Notes under the pieces: model-generated
Told to the model about the DNA's origin: nothing
Databases searched by the model: none
What the model saw: the letters and a program-made list of their open reading frames with translations, nothing else
Origin: a bacterium
GTDB taxonomy: Bacteria > Patescibacteriota > Patescibacteriia > Patescibacteriales > XYC2-FULL-47-12
DNA: 61,321 bases
Assembly: GCA_030698385.1 (NCBI GenBank)
Contig: JAUYLZ010000052.1
Coordinates: forward strand, 1-61,321
Direction of reading: 5' to 3'
Position numbers and translations under genes: made by a program
In this document: positions 1 through 8,844 of the stretch, one piece after another
Numbering within the stretch: the stretch's first letter is position 1
Layout: each line of letters begins with the position of its first letter

Positions 1-218
1 AAGAAGCCGGCATGAACAAAGACAGAGTTTTTTCTTTTCCGACCTCGCTAGACGCCAAGGATTTTGTTCAGCGCCGCATTGAGGAAGGTGATTTGATTTT
101 GGTAAAAGGCTCGCAGGGGATACGTATGGAAATAATAGTTAAAGAAATTATGGCTGATCCAAGATACGCGAAAAAACTTTTGGTAAGACAGGATGATAAG
201 TGGTTAAAAAAAGTTTAG
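1..218 (+). CDS. murF: MurF C-terminus (partial, runs off left edge)
   Basis: This is the C-terminal end of a Mur ligase, most likely UDP-MurNAc-tripeptide:D-Ala-D-Ala ligase, which finishes the cytoplasmic peptidoglycan precursor. The frame is open to the left edge (codons for E-A-G precede the first ATG at 12), so the gene is cut by the window. The visible part carries the typical Mur-ligase C-terminal segment GDLILVKGSQGIRME, where family members read GDxVLVKGSRGxxME. MurE is a possible alternative, but the closing motif looks most like MurF. murC and murB lie at the other end of the window, so wall synthesis genes bracket it. Confidence 0.8.
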   Translation, partial: EAGMNKDRVFSFPTSLDAKDFVQRRIEEGDLILVKGSQGIRMEIIVKEIMADPRYAKKLLVRQDDKWLKKV

Positions 219-238
219 AGATATGTTAAAATTATAAT

Positions 239-2185
239 ATGACAACACAGGAGCAAAAAAATAAAGCGGATTTTAAAAGTCGCGATATCACCGGTGAACG
301 TGATAAAGATTTTGCTGAGTTGCTCAGTGAGCGCGAAAAGGAAAATATTATTGACAGAAGTCTGAAGGAAATTTACTCAAGCGAAAATTCTAAAAGTGAT
401 GATGGCATGCCAAAAAATTCAACACCCTTAATCCAGCGAAGAAAGCTAGATCCTTGGAAGCGGATTTCCATAACTTTTGTTTTTTTGTTGATTGTCATAA
501 CCGCCGTATCATGGTATGTTTTTTTTCTTTTTCACGCCGGCTCAAGGCTCAATACTGATGACATAACTTTTCATATAGTCGGTCCGCAAGAAGTTGTTGC
601 CGGTCAGGAAGTTGTTTATGAGCTGCAATTTAAGAATTTAAGCAATTTTAACCTGCAAGATATAGAAATTAATCTAATTCACGGCGATAACTTCATAGTT
701 ATAGATTCTGTGCCGGAGGTGATTGAACGCGGAGCAACCTGGAAGTTGGACAGTTTGGCCACGAAACGCAGCGGCCGGCTGGAGATCAAAGCAAAACTAA
801 TCGGCGAAATAGATAGTGAGTATGATTTAAACGCGATTATCAGTTACCGCCCGGAGAATTTCAGTTCAAGTTTTAGCAGCGAAGCTAACTATAGAGTAAA
901 AGTATTATCCACCGGCATAAACCTTGAAATATTATCTCCTTCTTTTTACAACATCAATGATGACACGGCTATCAATATCGATTATGTGGCCGAAAAAGAT
1001 AATTTTATCCCAAGTTTTAATGTCCGTCTTGAGCATGGTGAAAGTTTTTCCATGAATGGGGAGAGTGAAATAAAAGTGGAAAATATCACCGACCAAAAGC
1101 AAACGATTAAGCTGGGCGGAAAATATACCAAGCAGCCAAGCGCCGATGAAGGTTTAAAACTGGTGTTTTTTGTACCAGCAGAAAATTCGGTTGATGAAAA
1201 TTTACCAGAAGTCAATAGTGAAATTGAGATAAAAACTATTGAGCATATTTTTGCAAAGTATGATGTCTCAGCGCCGGTGGCCGAAGGAGCATTGTTGCTG
1301 AACTTGACCGTGAATGGATCTGATAGTGGAAAGCCAGTCAGCTTAGGCGATACGCTCAACTATGTTGTACATTACAAAAACAACAGCGAAGCCGAACTAA
1401 AAAATGTAGTTATCATTGCCATTATTGATTCTCCATTAGTTGACTGGAGCACGCTAAAAGATAGTAACAAAGGAGAGAAGCGGGGCAATGCGATAATTTG
1501 GACAAAGAGCGAAATACGCGGTTTGGCTGAGGTTGGTCCGGACGATGAAGATAGTCTTAGTTTTTCTATCGGTCTAAAAGATATTGAAGCAGCCAAAGAT
1601 ATATCATCGTCAAATTTTTCGGTTACCAGTTCGCTTGACTATAGCATTGATGGAAAGATAAAAGATTCTTATAAACCGGTTTTCAGTTCCACGAACAAAG
1701 TAAATACAGATTTGATTTTAAAAAATGAAGCCCGTTATTTTGACCACAATAATATTGCGGTTGGCTCAGGTCCATTGCCGCCAAAAGTCGGCGAGAAAAC
1801 CAGCTACAATGTGTATTGGACGATTAATAATACTCGTCATAATTTAAAAAATATAAAAGTCATCACCAGTTTGCCGGCTAATATTAATTGGGAAAATACC
1901 TTTAGCCGCAGTGTTGGAAAAATAATCTACAATAGCGACAGCCGCGAAGTTGAGTGGTCGTTTGATGGCATGGATGCGTTCGCTGAACCCCCATTTTCAG
2001 TCTTTACTATTAGCTTAACTCCGCAAGAGTCGGAGAAAAATAAAATTTTGACAATTTTGAATGCTACTAAAATAACCGCCATAGACTCAGAAACCAATGG
2101 AGTTATCACGCTTGAAACAAACTCAAAAACTACCAATCTTGATGACGATAAAATTGGCAAAGGGTATGGAAAAGTTGAAGAGTAA
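239..2185 (+). CDS. Membrane-anchored extracellular beta-domain protein
   Basis: A 648-residue protein of unknown function. The first 75 residues are charged and probably cytoplasmic. One transmembrane helix covers about residues 76-99, and the remaining 550 residues would face outside. The outer part has repeated Asn-rich beta-sandwich-like segments of the kind found in DUF11/CARDB surface proteins, with phrases such as YELQFKNLSNFNLQDIEI and YVVHYKNNSEAELKNVVI recurring about every 150-200 residues. It starts 20 nt after murF and is likely cotranscribed with it. No clear Shine-Dalgarno is seen. The topology is well supported; the domain family is an inference from the pattern. Confidence 0.75.
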   Translation: MTTQEQKNKADFKSRDITGERDKDFAELLSEREKENIIDRSLKEIYSSENSKSDDGMPKNSTPLIQRRKLDPWKRISITFVFLLIVITAVSWYVFFLFHAGSRLNTDDITFHIVGPQEVVAGQEVVYELQFKNLSNFNLQDIEINLIHGDNFIVIDSVPEVIERGATWKLDSLATKRSGRLEIKAKLIGEIDSEYDLNAIISYRPENFSSSFSSEANYRVKVLSTGINLEILSPSFYNINDDTAINIDYVAEKDNFIPSFNVRLEHGESFSMNGESEIKVENITDQKQTIKLGGKYTKQPSADEGLKLVFFVPAENSVDENLPEVNSEIEIKTIEHIFAKYDVSAPVAEGALLLNLTVNGSDSGKPVSLGDTLNYVVHYKNNSEAELKNVVIIAIIDSPLVDWSTLKDSNKGEKRGNAIIWTKSEIRGLAEVGPDDEDSLSFSIGLKDIEAAKDISSSNFSVTSSLDYSIDGKIKDSYKPVFSSTNKVNTDLILKNEARYFDHNNIAVGSGPLPPKVGEKTSYNVYWTINNTRHNLKNIKVITSLPANINWENTFSRSVGKIIYNSDSREVEWSFDGMDAFAEPPFSVFTISLTPQESEKNKILTILNATKITAIDSETNGVITLETNSKTTNLDDDKIGKGYGKVEE

Positions 2186-2236
2186 CTTGTGTTCATAGTT
2201 AAAAAAATAAGATAATAAATATCCCCTTTTTATTAC

Positions 2237-2264
2237 TTGATTAAAAAAACCAATTAGTTATAAT
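2237..2264 (+). promoter_or_regulatory. Sigma-70 promoter for the Wzy/TPR gene
   Basis: TTGATT at 2237-2242 and TATAAT at 2259-2264 are separated by 16 bp. The site lies 55 bp upstream of the 2319 start codon. Confidence 0.55.
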
Positions 2265-2318
2265 AAAGTAGTCATAAAAGGGCTGAAAAAAATGCTCTTA
2301 TTTATTAAATAAATTTTT

Positions 2319-4778
2319 ATGCCAAAAATAGCCAAACCAAATTCAATCGAAAAGGAGAAGAATTATTTAACTAGGCTTTGTGATTTGGCCATTACCGCGG
2401 TGACCGCTCTGATATTTTTTCTGGTGCCGCTTTTTTTTACTGGATTAGTTTCTCAAGGAATGATCTTTGAAAAAATGATATTATTTTATCTTTTTTTATT
2501 GATCGGCATGGTAGCTTGGGTGACCAAAGGCATTGTTTCTGGAGAGTTAACCGTCAAAAGGACTCCGCTGGATATACCGATAATAATTTTGACTGTCATA
2601 CTTTTCGTTTCATCATTTTTATCGGTTGATAAAAGCGGCAGTTTTTTAGGCTTTTTCAGCGCCACTGCAAAAAGTTTTATCGCTTATACTTCTTACGTCG
2701 TTTTTTATTATTTTTTGGTAAACAATATCAACGCTAAGCGAGTAAAGATTTATGCCGTTTCAATACTTTTTTCTTTGGTGCTGGTTATTTCTTTCTCAAT
2801 GTTTCAGGTAATGGGAGTATTTCTCTTGCCATTCGCCGCGACAAAAATAAGGTCATTTAATCCAATCGGCAATTCATCATCATTGGGTATGTTTGCGGCC
2901 GCGATCTTGCCGCTGATCGCGGTGATTTATCCCGTTTTAATTAGTGAAAAAAGACACAGTATTATCGGTAAAGTGGTTGCGGTCGCTTTAAGAGTTTTGG
3001 TTTACGCCTTGGCGATTTTATCTTTGACATTGCTGTTTATTTTGAATAATTTTGTTTATTGGCCGGCGGCGATTATTGGAATTATTATTGTTTTAATGTT
3101 TGTGCTTTCAAAAATTATTACTTTGAAGTCAAAAGATACAATAATTCCGATTGGCATATTCTTATTTTTGGTTATTTTTTTAGTCGGCGGTAATTTCAAT
3201 TTAGTTAATGTTGACCTGCCAACCGAGGTAAGTTTATCAAAAGATTTGTCATGGAGTATCAGTAAACAGAGTTTGAGCAACAAGCTGTTAATCGGTAGCG
3301 GTCCGGCTACGTTTGACTACTCTTTCGCGAAGTACCGCGGTACTGACTTTAATGTTAGCAATCTTTGGTCGGTGCGTTTTGACACTGCCAGCGGCTATCT
3401 TTTTGAGATGCTCGCCACGGTTGGTATTTTGGGAACATTTGGTTTTTTAATAGTAATGCTAGTCTTTATTAGTGTTGCTTTTATCGCTTTGATGAAATCA
3501 ACTGATAAGACCAACAAGCTTTTGTTGCTGGGGGTTTTTTCCACGGTAGTCGTGCTGGTGATAAATAGTTTGCTGGCGGCGGTTATCGGTACAATAATTT
3601 TGGCGATTGTTTTGTTTGGCACGCTTACCTTTGCGCTGATAATGAATGATTATCCGGAAAAATTTAAAGAAATTAAATTTTCGTTTCGATCCTCGCCTAA
3701 GTACGCGCTGGCGTTTGCGGCTTTATTTCTTTTGGTTAGCGCCGGAGTTGTGGTTCTGTTCACCAGCGGTTTCAAAGTTTATCTGGCAGATTATTATGCC
3801 AATCAAGCAAACACGCGCGAGAGCATAGACGGAGCCATTGTTGATTTGGAAAAGGCGATAGCTACTTTTGACAAAAACGACCAGTATTATCTGCAGGGCG
3901 CGCGTCTGTACCTTGCCAGAGCCAATCAAGAAGTGGCGAAGGGGCAAAGCGCTGATGTAGGTATAATCCAAAATAATATGGCCGCGGCAATTAATTCCGG
4001 CAAGAAGTCAGTTGAACTCGCTCCCAATAGCGTGGTTAATCATGAACAGCTAGCTGTTATATATGAGAATGCCGCTTTGTATAATATTTCCGGTTCGCTG
4101 GAGTGGGCAGAGAAGTACTATCTGGAAACAATCAGTCTTGAGCCTGATAACCCATCTCCGTATATCAGACTGGCTCTGATAAAGGTGGCCCAAGCCAACC
4201 AAGAAACAGCTGAAGATGAAAAAACTTTTTTCTACGATGAAGCTATCAAATACTACGATCAAGCTATCGCCAAAAAGCCGAATTTGGCGCCTTCTTACTA
4301 TGGCTTAGCCGCTGTTTATGAGAGAACAGGAGATTTGGACAAGGCCATTGAAAATATGAACCAGGCGTTTTCTTTATCTTCAAATGATATTAACTATGCT
4401 TTTGAAGTTGGCAGGTTGTACTTCAACCGCGGCGTGATTGAACAGCAGAATAATCCTCCTACAGTAGTAGAGACGCCATCTGTTCCTGAGGAGAATGCGG
4501 ATGGTGAAGAAGTAGTTGATGGCGAAGAAGCGCCAGAACAGCCACAGGTTACTGGTAATAAAATCATAAAAAATGCCGATCTGGAATTGGCAGAGCAGAT
4601 ATTTCAGTCAATTATTCAAGCAAATCCTGAACACGCTAACGCCGTCTATTCTCTGGCTTTGATTTATGAATCCTTGGGCGAAAAACAAAAAGCCATTGAT
4701 GAGTATGAAGTACTGCTAAATATTGTAGAAGACGAACCAACCAAGGAAGCGATTAGAGAAAAATTAAGAAATATTTAG
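2319..4778 (+). CDS. O-antigen ligase/polymerase-like membrane protein with C-terminal TPRs
   Basis: An 819-residue protein in two halves. Residues about 18-490 hold roughly a dozen hydrophobic helices with the Wzy_C-type loop near residues 325-345 (LLIGSGPATFDYSFAKYRG), as in O-antigen ligases and polymerases that join or transfer lipid-linked glycans on the outer face of the membrane. Residues about 495-819 are soluble tetratricopeptide repeats (for example APSYYGLAAVYERTGDLDKA and NAVYSLALIYESLGEKQKA), interrupted by an acidic Pro/Glu linker near 710-735. Wzy_C-TPR architecture is known in other bacteria and may act in protein O-glycosylation or glycan ligation. The acceptor cannot be told from the sequence. 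Confidence 0.8.
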   Translation: MPKIAKPNSIEKEKNYLTRLCDLAITAVTALIFFLVPLFFTGLVSQGMIFEKMILFYLFLLIGMVAWVTKGIVSGELTVKRTPLDIPIIILTVILFVSSFLSVDKSGSFLGFFSATAKSFIAYTSYVVFYYFLVNNINAKRVKIYAVSILFSLVLVISFSMFQVMGVFLLPFAATKIRSFNPIGNSSSLGMFAAAILPLIAVIYPVLISEKRHSIIGKVVAVALRVLVYALAILSLTLLFILNNFVYWPAAIIGIIIVLMFVLSKIITLKSKDTIIPIGIFLFLVIFLVGGNFNLVNVDLPTEVSLSKDLSWSISKQSLSNKLLIGSGPATFDYSFAKYRGTDFNVSNLWSVRFDTASGYLFEMLATVGILGTFGFLIVMLVFISVAFIALMKSTDKTNKLLLLGVFSTVVVLVINSLLAAVIGTIILAIVLFGTLTFALIMNDYPEKFKEIKFSFRSSPKYALAFAALFLLVSAGVVVLFTSGFKVYLADYYANQANTRESIDGAIVDLEKAIATFDKNDQYYLQGARLYLARANQEVAKGQSADVGIIQNNMAAAINSGKKSVELAPNSVVNHEQLAVIYENAALYNISGSLEWAEKYYLETISLEPDNPSPYIRLALIKVAQANQETAEDEKTFFYDEAIKYYDQAIAKKPNLAPSYYGLAAVYERTGDLDKAIENMNQAFSLSSNDINYAFEVGRLYFNRGVIEQQNNPPTVVETPSVPEENADGEEVVDGEEAPEQPQVTGNKIIKNADLELAEQIFQSIIQANPEHANAVYSLALIYESLGEKQKAIDEYEVLLNIVEDEPTKEAIREKLRNI

Positions 4779-4788
4779 ATTAAAGTTA

Positions 4789-4826
4789 AAAAAACCACCT
4801 CTTACATACTGTTCACTTTTAAAACC
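4789..4826 (+). repeat. 38-bp direct repeat, left copy
   Basis: Identical over 38 bp to 7712-7749 (offset 2923). The core CTGTTCACTTTTAAAACC also occurs inverted at 18416-18448. It is followed by GAAATGACAC, which matches the far end of the longer right copy, so this copy looks like a version collapsed between the internal repeats. It marks the left edge of the serine hydrolase/radical SAM unit. Confidence 0.85.
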
Positions 4827-4848
4827 GAAATGACACCAATGCAAAAGA

Positions 4849-4877
4849 TTGACAATACCGACAAGTCATGATAGAAT
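4849..4877 (+). promoter_or_regulatory. Sigma-70 promoter of the hydrolase-radical SAM unit
   Basis: TTGACA at 4849-4854, a 17-bp spacer and TAGAAT at 4872-4877. It lies inside the longest possible reading frame of the next gene, which argues that the real start is the later ATG at 4945. Confidence 0.7.
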
Positions 4878-4944
4878 TAAATTTAAAACTGTTAACAGCA
4901 GTAAAATTTTGTCCATTAAAAATTTAAAAGGAGTTGATAAAGTT

Positions 4945-5991
4945 ATGAATATATCAAAAGAAAAAATCAGGAAAGCCATCGTAAATATGATCCATGATAA
5001 AATTACGCCAGGAGTTGTTTTTTTAGTAAGCATTAAAGATCAAATAATTTTTTATGAAGCTTTTGGCACAACGAATTATCAGGACAAAGGCACAAAGTTG
5101 GTAACCAATGATACAATATACGATATTGCGTCCGTTACAAAAATAGTTACGGCGACAGCTATTTTGATGTTGCTGGACAAGAAGTCTATATCAATTGAAG
5201 ACAAACTCGCAAAATTTTTTCCGGCGTGTTCGTATGGCGATAAAATTACGATTCGCCATCTACTTACACACACCTCCGGTATTTCAGTTCAAATGTCTAA
5301 GTTAGCAAAGTTAAGCACGCCACAATTAATTCATCAAGCAATTCTTAACGCGCCTATCAGTAGCCAACCGGGCGCGCAAGTAATGTTTACCAACGCCAAT
5401 TCCTATTTGCTTGGAAAAATTATTGAAACAGCATCAAAAGAGCCGTTCTCAAACTTTTTACAGAAGGAATTACTTCAGCCGCTTAATATGTATAATACTT
5501 TGTTTTGTCCACCAAAACAACTTTGGTCTAAAATAGCGCCAACAGAAATTACATTGGAACGCGGCTTGATTCAGGGTAAAGTGCATGACGAAAGTGCCTT
5601 TGCGCTAGGTGGGTCTGTCGGACACGCCGGATTATTTTCAACCGCAGCCGATTTGAATAATTTTTGCAGACTCTGGCTTCATGGGGGTGTATTTGACAGT
5701 CATCGCATGTTCAGTGAATCCTTGGCGCAAGTTGCTGTAAAAAATCAAGTGTCAGATGATCAGCCAGAAACTGGCTTCGGCTGGATGTTGAATCGGGGCT
5801 GGATGGGAAAATTCGGAGCACTATCATTTGGGCATACGGCATTTACCGGTCCTTCCATTATAATTACCCCGGACCATAAGATGAGTGCCGTGCTAATGAC
5901 TAACCGCACTTACCCACATCGCGGTAACGCGGATAGACATGTATATCAAGAGAAAATAATGGATGCTTTATTTGAAGCAATGATCAACTAA
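4945..5991 (+). CDS. Serine beta-lactamase-like hydrolase
   Basis: A 348-residue penicillin-binding/class C beta-lactamase-fold serine hydrolase without a signal peptide. Seen motifs: the nucleophile SxxK in IASVTKIVTA, a second motif FTNANSYLLG where the family usually has YxN (Tyr replaced by Phe), and the third motif GHTAFTG. The start at 4945 is chosen because AAAGGAG lies 11 nt upstream and a promoter occupies the earlier ATG at 4849. It is followed after 29 nt by a radical SAM enzyme with an equally strong ribosome binding site, so the two form an operon. The family covers esterases, D-aminopeptidases and transpeptidase-like enzymes. The altered second motif leaves the reaction open. 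Confidence 0.8.
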   Translation: MNISKEKIRKAIVNMIHDKITPGVVFLVSIKDQIIFYEAFGTTNYQDKGTKLVTNDTIYDIASVTKIVTATAILMLLDKKSISIEDKLAKFFPACSYGDKITIRHLLTHTSGISVQMSKLAKLSTPQLIHQAILNAPISSQPGAQVMFTNANSYLLGKIIETASKEPFSNFLQKELLQPLNMYNTLFCPPKQLWSKIAPTEITLERGLIQGKVHDESAFALGGSVGHAGLFSTAADLNNFCRLWLHGGVFDSHRMFSESLAQVAVKNQVSDDQPETGFGWMLNRGWMGKFGALSFGHTAFTGPSIIITPDHKMSAVLMTNRTYPHRGNADRHVYQEKIMDALFEAMIN

Positions 5992-6020
5992 AAAAATTAG
6001 TTTACAAAAGGAGTAGTTCA

Positions 6021-7463
6021 ATGAGGTCATTAAATGGTTGTATTCCGCTTAAATTGGTGTCTATGGAAAATTTGACGCCAACACGCTATTGGGAGATATG
6101 CCCGCTAGACAACAAGAGTTCATTACTTTTACACTTACTGACTGGCGCGATAGATATTCTTAATAGCGATGAAGTTATTGTTATTCAAAAATTGTTTGAG
6201 GATGGAGAAATTTTTAATCTACCTGATTCAGTGAAATTTTGTTTAACAGAGAGAGGATACTTATCAAATCCGGAAAGTGAACAAATTTTTATTGATGACC
6301 TTGCTAAGCGACATCAGGAACAAATTAGAAAAAAACCAATCGAGTGTTTTATCTGTACGACTTTTAGTTGTCCACTTGGTTGCAGTTACTGCTTTGAGGG
6401 CAAGTTGACTACTGAAGCAAAAGCAAAAGCAATTAATACCGAACAGATTTCTTCTATTTTTAAAAGTATTGAAAAAATAATAGAAGAACAAAATCGGCCA
6501 TTAAAAGAAATTGTTTTATTTGGCGGTGAACCATTGTTACCAATAACAATGAATGCGGTTAGTGAGATTCTCAAACAGGCCGCTGATAGAAATTTTAAGG
6601 TAAGCGTTTGCACTAGTGGCATTTTTTGCGAAGAATTCTTGCCTTTACTTAGAGAATTTAGTGAAGTTGTATCAGTCGTGAGAATAACCATCGATGGAAC
6701 GCAAGAATACCATAACTCCTTGCGTACGCTTCCTAGCGCTTTTGAAAGAGCAGCGATTGGAATAGATAGTTTACTTCAAGCAAATATTCGCGTAATGACG
6801 CGAACGAACGTCGGAAAGCAAAATGTTGATGTTATACCAGCTATGGCTAATTATTTTGTTGAGCGAAAATGGACTAATTATCCAAATTTTGAAGCTATCA
6901 TAACTGGTATTAAAGATCGTGGCTGCCTCGGAGATAAAGGACAATTATTTCGTGAGGATGAATTAGCCTTTCGATTTCTAGAAATGCGATCTCGTTTTGA
7001 GGCGATTCGTTTTTTGCGGCCAGTTAACATATTTATGAGCCTTAGGCATTTGGCAACAAATCTTGGTCATCTTGAAGGTATAGTGAGGTTGCAAGATGCT
7101 GTTACTCCCCTGCAGACAATAAAATTTCACGGCTGTGGCGCTACAGATGGAACACTTTATGTTTTTGGAGTTGACAATAAAGTTTATACTTGTACCGAAG
7201 CTATAGGAAAACCGTTTATGTCTGTAGGTAAGTATTTTCCGGAGTTAGATTTGGATCAAAATCGTGTTGGAAAATGGCAAGGTTGGCATAAGTACAATAT
7301 TCCAGAATGTCGCGATTGCAAATATTTACTTATTTGTGGCGGCACTTGCACAATGTCATCAGTATCACAGTTTGGTAGCGGTAAGAAGCCTGTTTGTCCG
7401 CCAATAAAAAATATTGTTGAGGGTTATGTATCTGCTTTATCCAGCCGAATCGCGATAGTATAA
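6021..7463 (+). CDS. Radical SAM/SPASM enzyme, peptide-maturase type
   Basis: A 480-residue radical SAM protein. The CxxxCxxC cluster is C117, C121, C124 (SCPLGCSYC), followed by LFGGEPLL, the SAM-binding GGE motif. The C-terminal quarter has a SPASM-like set of cysteines (CGATDG, CTEA, CRDCKYLLICGGTC, CPP) for auxiliary iron-sulfur clusters. The first 100 residues resemble the leader-binding front ends of peptide maturases, but no RiPP recognition element can be proven by eye. AAAAGGAG precedes the start. SPASM enzymes commonly modify peptides or act as sulfatase maturases. No sulfatase or obvious cysteine-rich precursor is next to it; the only partner is the serine hydrolase. Confidence 0.85.
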   Translation: MRSLNGCIPLKLVSMENLTPTRYWEICPLDNKSSLLLHLLTGAIDILNSDEVIVIQKLFEDGEIFNLPDSVKFCLTERGYLSNPESEQIFIDDLAKRHQEQIRKKPIECFICTTFSCPLGCSYCFEGKLTTEAKAKAINTEQISSIFKSIEKIIEEQNRPLKEIVLFGGEPLLPITMNAVSEILKQAADRNFKVSVCTSGIFCEEFLPLLREFSEVVSVVRITIDGTQEYHNSLRTLPSAFERAAIGIDSLLQANIRVMTRTNVGKQNVDVIPAMANYFVERKWTNYPNFEAIITGIKDRGCLGDKGQLFREDELAFRFLEMRSRFEAIRFLRPVNIFMSLRHLATNLGHLEGIVRLQDAVTPLQTIKFHGCGATDGTLYVFGVDNKVYTCTEAIGKPFMSVGKYFPELDLDQNRVGKWQGWHKYNIPECRDCKYLLICGGTCTMSSVSQFGSGKKPVCPPIKNIVEGYVSALSSRIAIV

Positions 7464-7520
7464 AATTTGAATAATTCTGTGTATTAACAGAGCATGCAAA
7501 AGCATGTTCTAGTATCTCTA

Positions 7521-7553
7521 AGGGAGTTTCAGTAATGAACTCCCTATTTTTTT
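7521..7553 (+). terminator. Terminator after the radical SAM gene
   Basis: AGGGAGTT and AACTCCCT form an 8-bp stem with a 9-nt loop, followed by a run of seven T. A second short hairpin (AGAGCATGC, loop AAAA, GCATGTTCT) lies just upstream at about 7491-7512. Confidence 0.8.
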
Positions 7554-7665
7554 ATACATCACCAGAGGCTGAACGCGCGACATCCGATGTTAAAAAAAAT
7601 CAAGATCAATTTTAAAAAGTTGGAACACTGTGGGTAGATTTTTCTAGAGTTGTTTTACCATAATG

Positions 7666-7693
7666 ATTTTGGATTAATAAATTAATCCAAAAT
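7666..7693. repeat. Perfect 13-bp inverted repeat
   Basis: ATTTTGGATTAAT and its exact complement are separated by two bases, 18 bp before the right 38-bp repeat. No T-run follows, so it is not an obvious terminator. It could be a protein-binding site or part of an element end. Confidence 0.6.
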
Positions 7694-7711
7694 TATAGCT
7701 TGAAAACAGCC

Positions 7712-7791
7712 AAAAAACCACCTCTTACATACTGTTCACTTTTAAAACCAAAATTCATTAAAACTGCTCACTTTTAAAACAGAAATGACAG
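7712..7791 (+). repeat. Direct repeat, right copy, with internal duplication
   Basis: Positions 7712-7749 equal 4789-4826. The copy continues with a second near-copy of its core: TGTTCACTTTTAAAAC at 7733-7748 and TGCTCACTTTTAAAAC at 7765-7780, ending in AGAAATGACAG. On the reverse strand it begins with TGTCATTTC and carries the repeated GTTTTAAAAGTGA core. Internally repeated ends beginning with TGT are known in some insertion sequences such as the IS21 family, but no transposase is present, so that origin is a guess. The 489-nt stretch 7464-7952 otherwise holds the terminator, the 13-bp inverted repeat and the ribosomal promoter. Confidence 0.75.
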
Positions 7792-7805
7792 AAAATTGTT
7801 AAGTC

Positions 7806-7834
7806 TTGACATATTTTTAAAGAAAATATATAAT
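7806..7834 (+). promoter_or_regulatory. Perfect consensus promoter of the infA-rpsI operon
   Basis: TTGACA (7806-7811), a 17-bp spacer and TATAAT (7829-7834) match the sigma-70 consensus exactly. The leader to infA is about 110 nt. Confidence 0.9.
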
Positions 7835-7952
7835 TACCTTGAAATTCACATCAGTAAATATCATTCGATTTTTAAGGAAAATTTAACTTAAATTTAGAAA
7901 ATTCATCCTAGAAGTACGCAGGATAGAATTTTTTTCATTACCTAAATAATTA

Positions 7953-8207
7953 ATGGCTCACAAAAATAAACCAGAAAAAATAGAGTCTGTGGTGAACGCC
8001 AAAGATTTTATTGAGGCTCAGGGGGAGGTTCTGGAACTTAAACCAGGCGCTACTTTTTTAGTACACCTCGACAATGGCCATGAAATATTGTGTCATCTAT
8101 CCGGCAAGATGAGAATGTTTAAAATAAAAATTTTGCCGGGAGACCGAGTAAAGATTGAAATGAGTCCGTATGATTTGAATAGAGGACGAATTACTTACCG
8201 GCTCTGA
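7953..8207 (+). CDS. infA: Translation initiation factor IF-1
   Basis: An 84-residue OB-fold protein that binds the 30S A site during initiation. Recognised by [19 protein letters not shown], the [22 protein letters not shown] core and the end [11 protein letters not shown]. It has about ten extra residues at the N-terminus. It is the first gene of the ribosomal operon and has no evident Shine-Dalgarno. Confidence 0.95.
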   Translation: MAHKNKPEKIESVVNAKDFIEAQGEVLELKPGATFLVHLDNGHEILCHLSGKMRMFKIKILPGDRVKIEMSPYDLNRGRITYRL

Positions 8208-8230
8208 TCTTATTTTTTTAAAAAAAAATT

Positions 8231-8344
8231 ATGAAAGTTCGCGCTTCTGTAAAAAAAATGTGTAAAGATTGTAAAACAATCCGTCGCAAAGGACGGGTGC
8301 ATGTTTTATGCAAAAATCCAAAACACAAACAGAGGCAGGGATAA
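8231..8344 (+). CDS. rpmJ: Ribosomal protein bL36
   Basis: A 37-residue zinc-ribbon ribosomal protein of the large subunit: [14 protein letters not shown] at the start, with the remaining ligands in [13 protein letters not shown]. The Cys/Cys/Cys/His set is complete, so this is the zinc-binding form. It sits in its usual place between infA and rpsM, 23 nt after infA. Confidence 0.95.
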   Translation: MKVRASVKKMCKDCKTIRRKGRVHVLCKNPKHKQRQG

Positions 8345-8438
8345 CCCAAAGCTAGCAGTATGAAGTTAAAAGTTGCCGTTATAATTTTAAACTTACTTCT
8401 TTTTGACCTCACTACTTTTTACTTTTCATTTTAATTTT

Positions 8439-8831
8439 ATGGCAGTAAGAATTTCAGGCGTAACAATTCCAAACGAAAAAAGGGTAGAGATTTCTCTAAC
8501 CTATATTTATGGCGTTGGCCGCAGTATTTCCAGCAAAATTTTAAAAGATGCCAATGTCAGCCCTGATTTGCGAGTCAAAGATTTAAGCGAAGATGATATT
8601 AACAAACTTAGAACTATTATTGAAAAACAGTATACGGTTGAAGGCGATCTGAGGCGAGAAGTCGCAAACAACATCAAGCGATTGAAAGAAATCGGCTGTT
8701 ATCGCGGTTTGCGGCATATGAAGAATTTACCTGTTCGCGGACAGCGGACCAAGACTAATTCACGTTCAGTGCGCGGTAATGTGAGAAAAACAGCTTCCTC
8801 TGGCAAGAAACTATCAGCACAAAAGACCTAA
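8439..8831 (+). CDS. rpsM: Ribosomal protein uS13
   Basis: 130 residues. The start at 8439 gives the canonical N-terminus [20 protein letters not shown]; an upstream in-frame ATG at 8403 would add an unrelated stretch. The conserved [20 protein letters not shown] segment, which contacts 16S rRNA and tRNA, is present. The 94 nt between rpmJ and this gene shows no recognisable element. Confidence 0.95.
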   Translation: MAVRISGVTIPNEKRVEISLTYIYGVGRSISSKILKDANVSPDLRVKDLSEDDINKLRTIIEKQYTVEGDLRREVANNIKRLKEIGCYRGLRHMKNLPVRGQRTKTNSRSVRGNVRKTASSGKKLSAQKT

Positions 8832-8844
8832 ATAATATTCCACT

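Noticed and set aside
233..238. TATAAT directly before the 239 start codon
   Set aside because: It touches the ATG, so a transcript from it would begin inside the gene; AT-rich chance match.
4849..4944. Upstream start for the serine hydrolase
   Set aside because: A promoter (TTGACA-17-TAGAAT) begins at this ATG, so the mRNA would start after it.
7535..7615. 26-codon ORF (opens MNSLFFYTSPEAER) with AGGGAG upstream, as a precursor peptide for the radical SAM enzyme
   Set aside because: Its start and ribosome site are the terminator hairpin, it has no cysteine, and the T-run explains its Phe pair.
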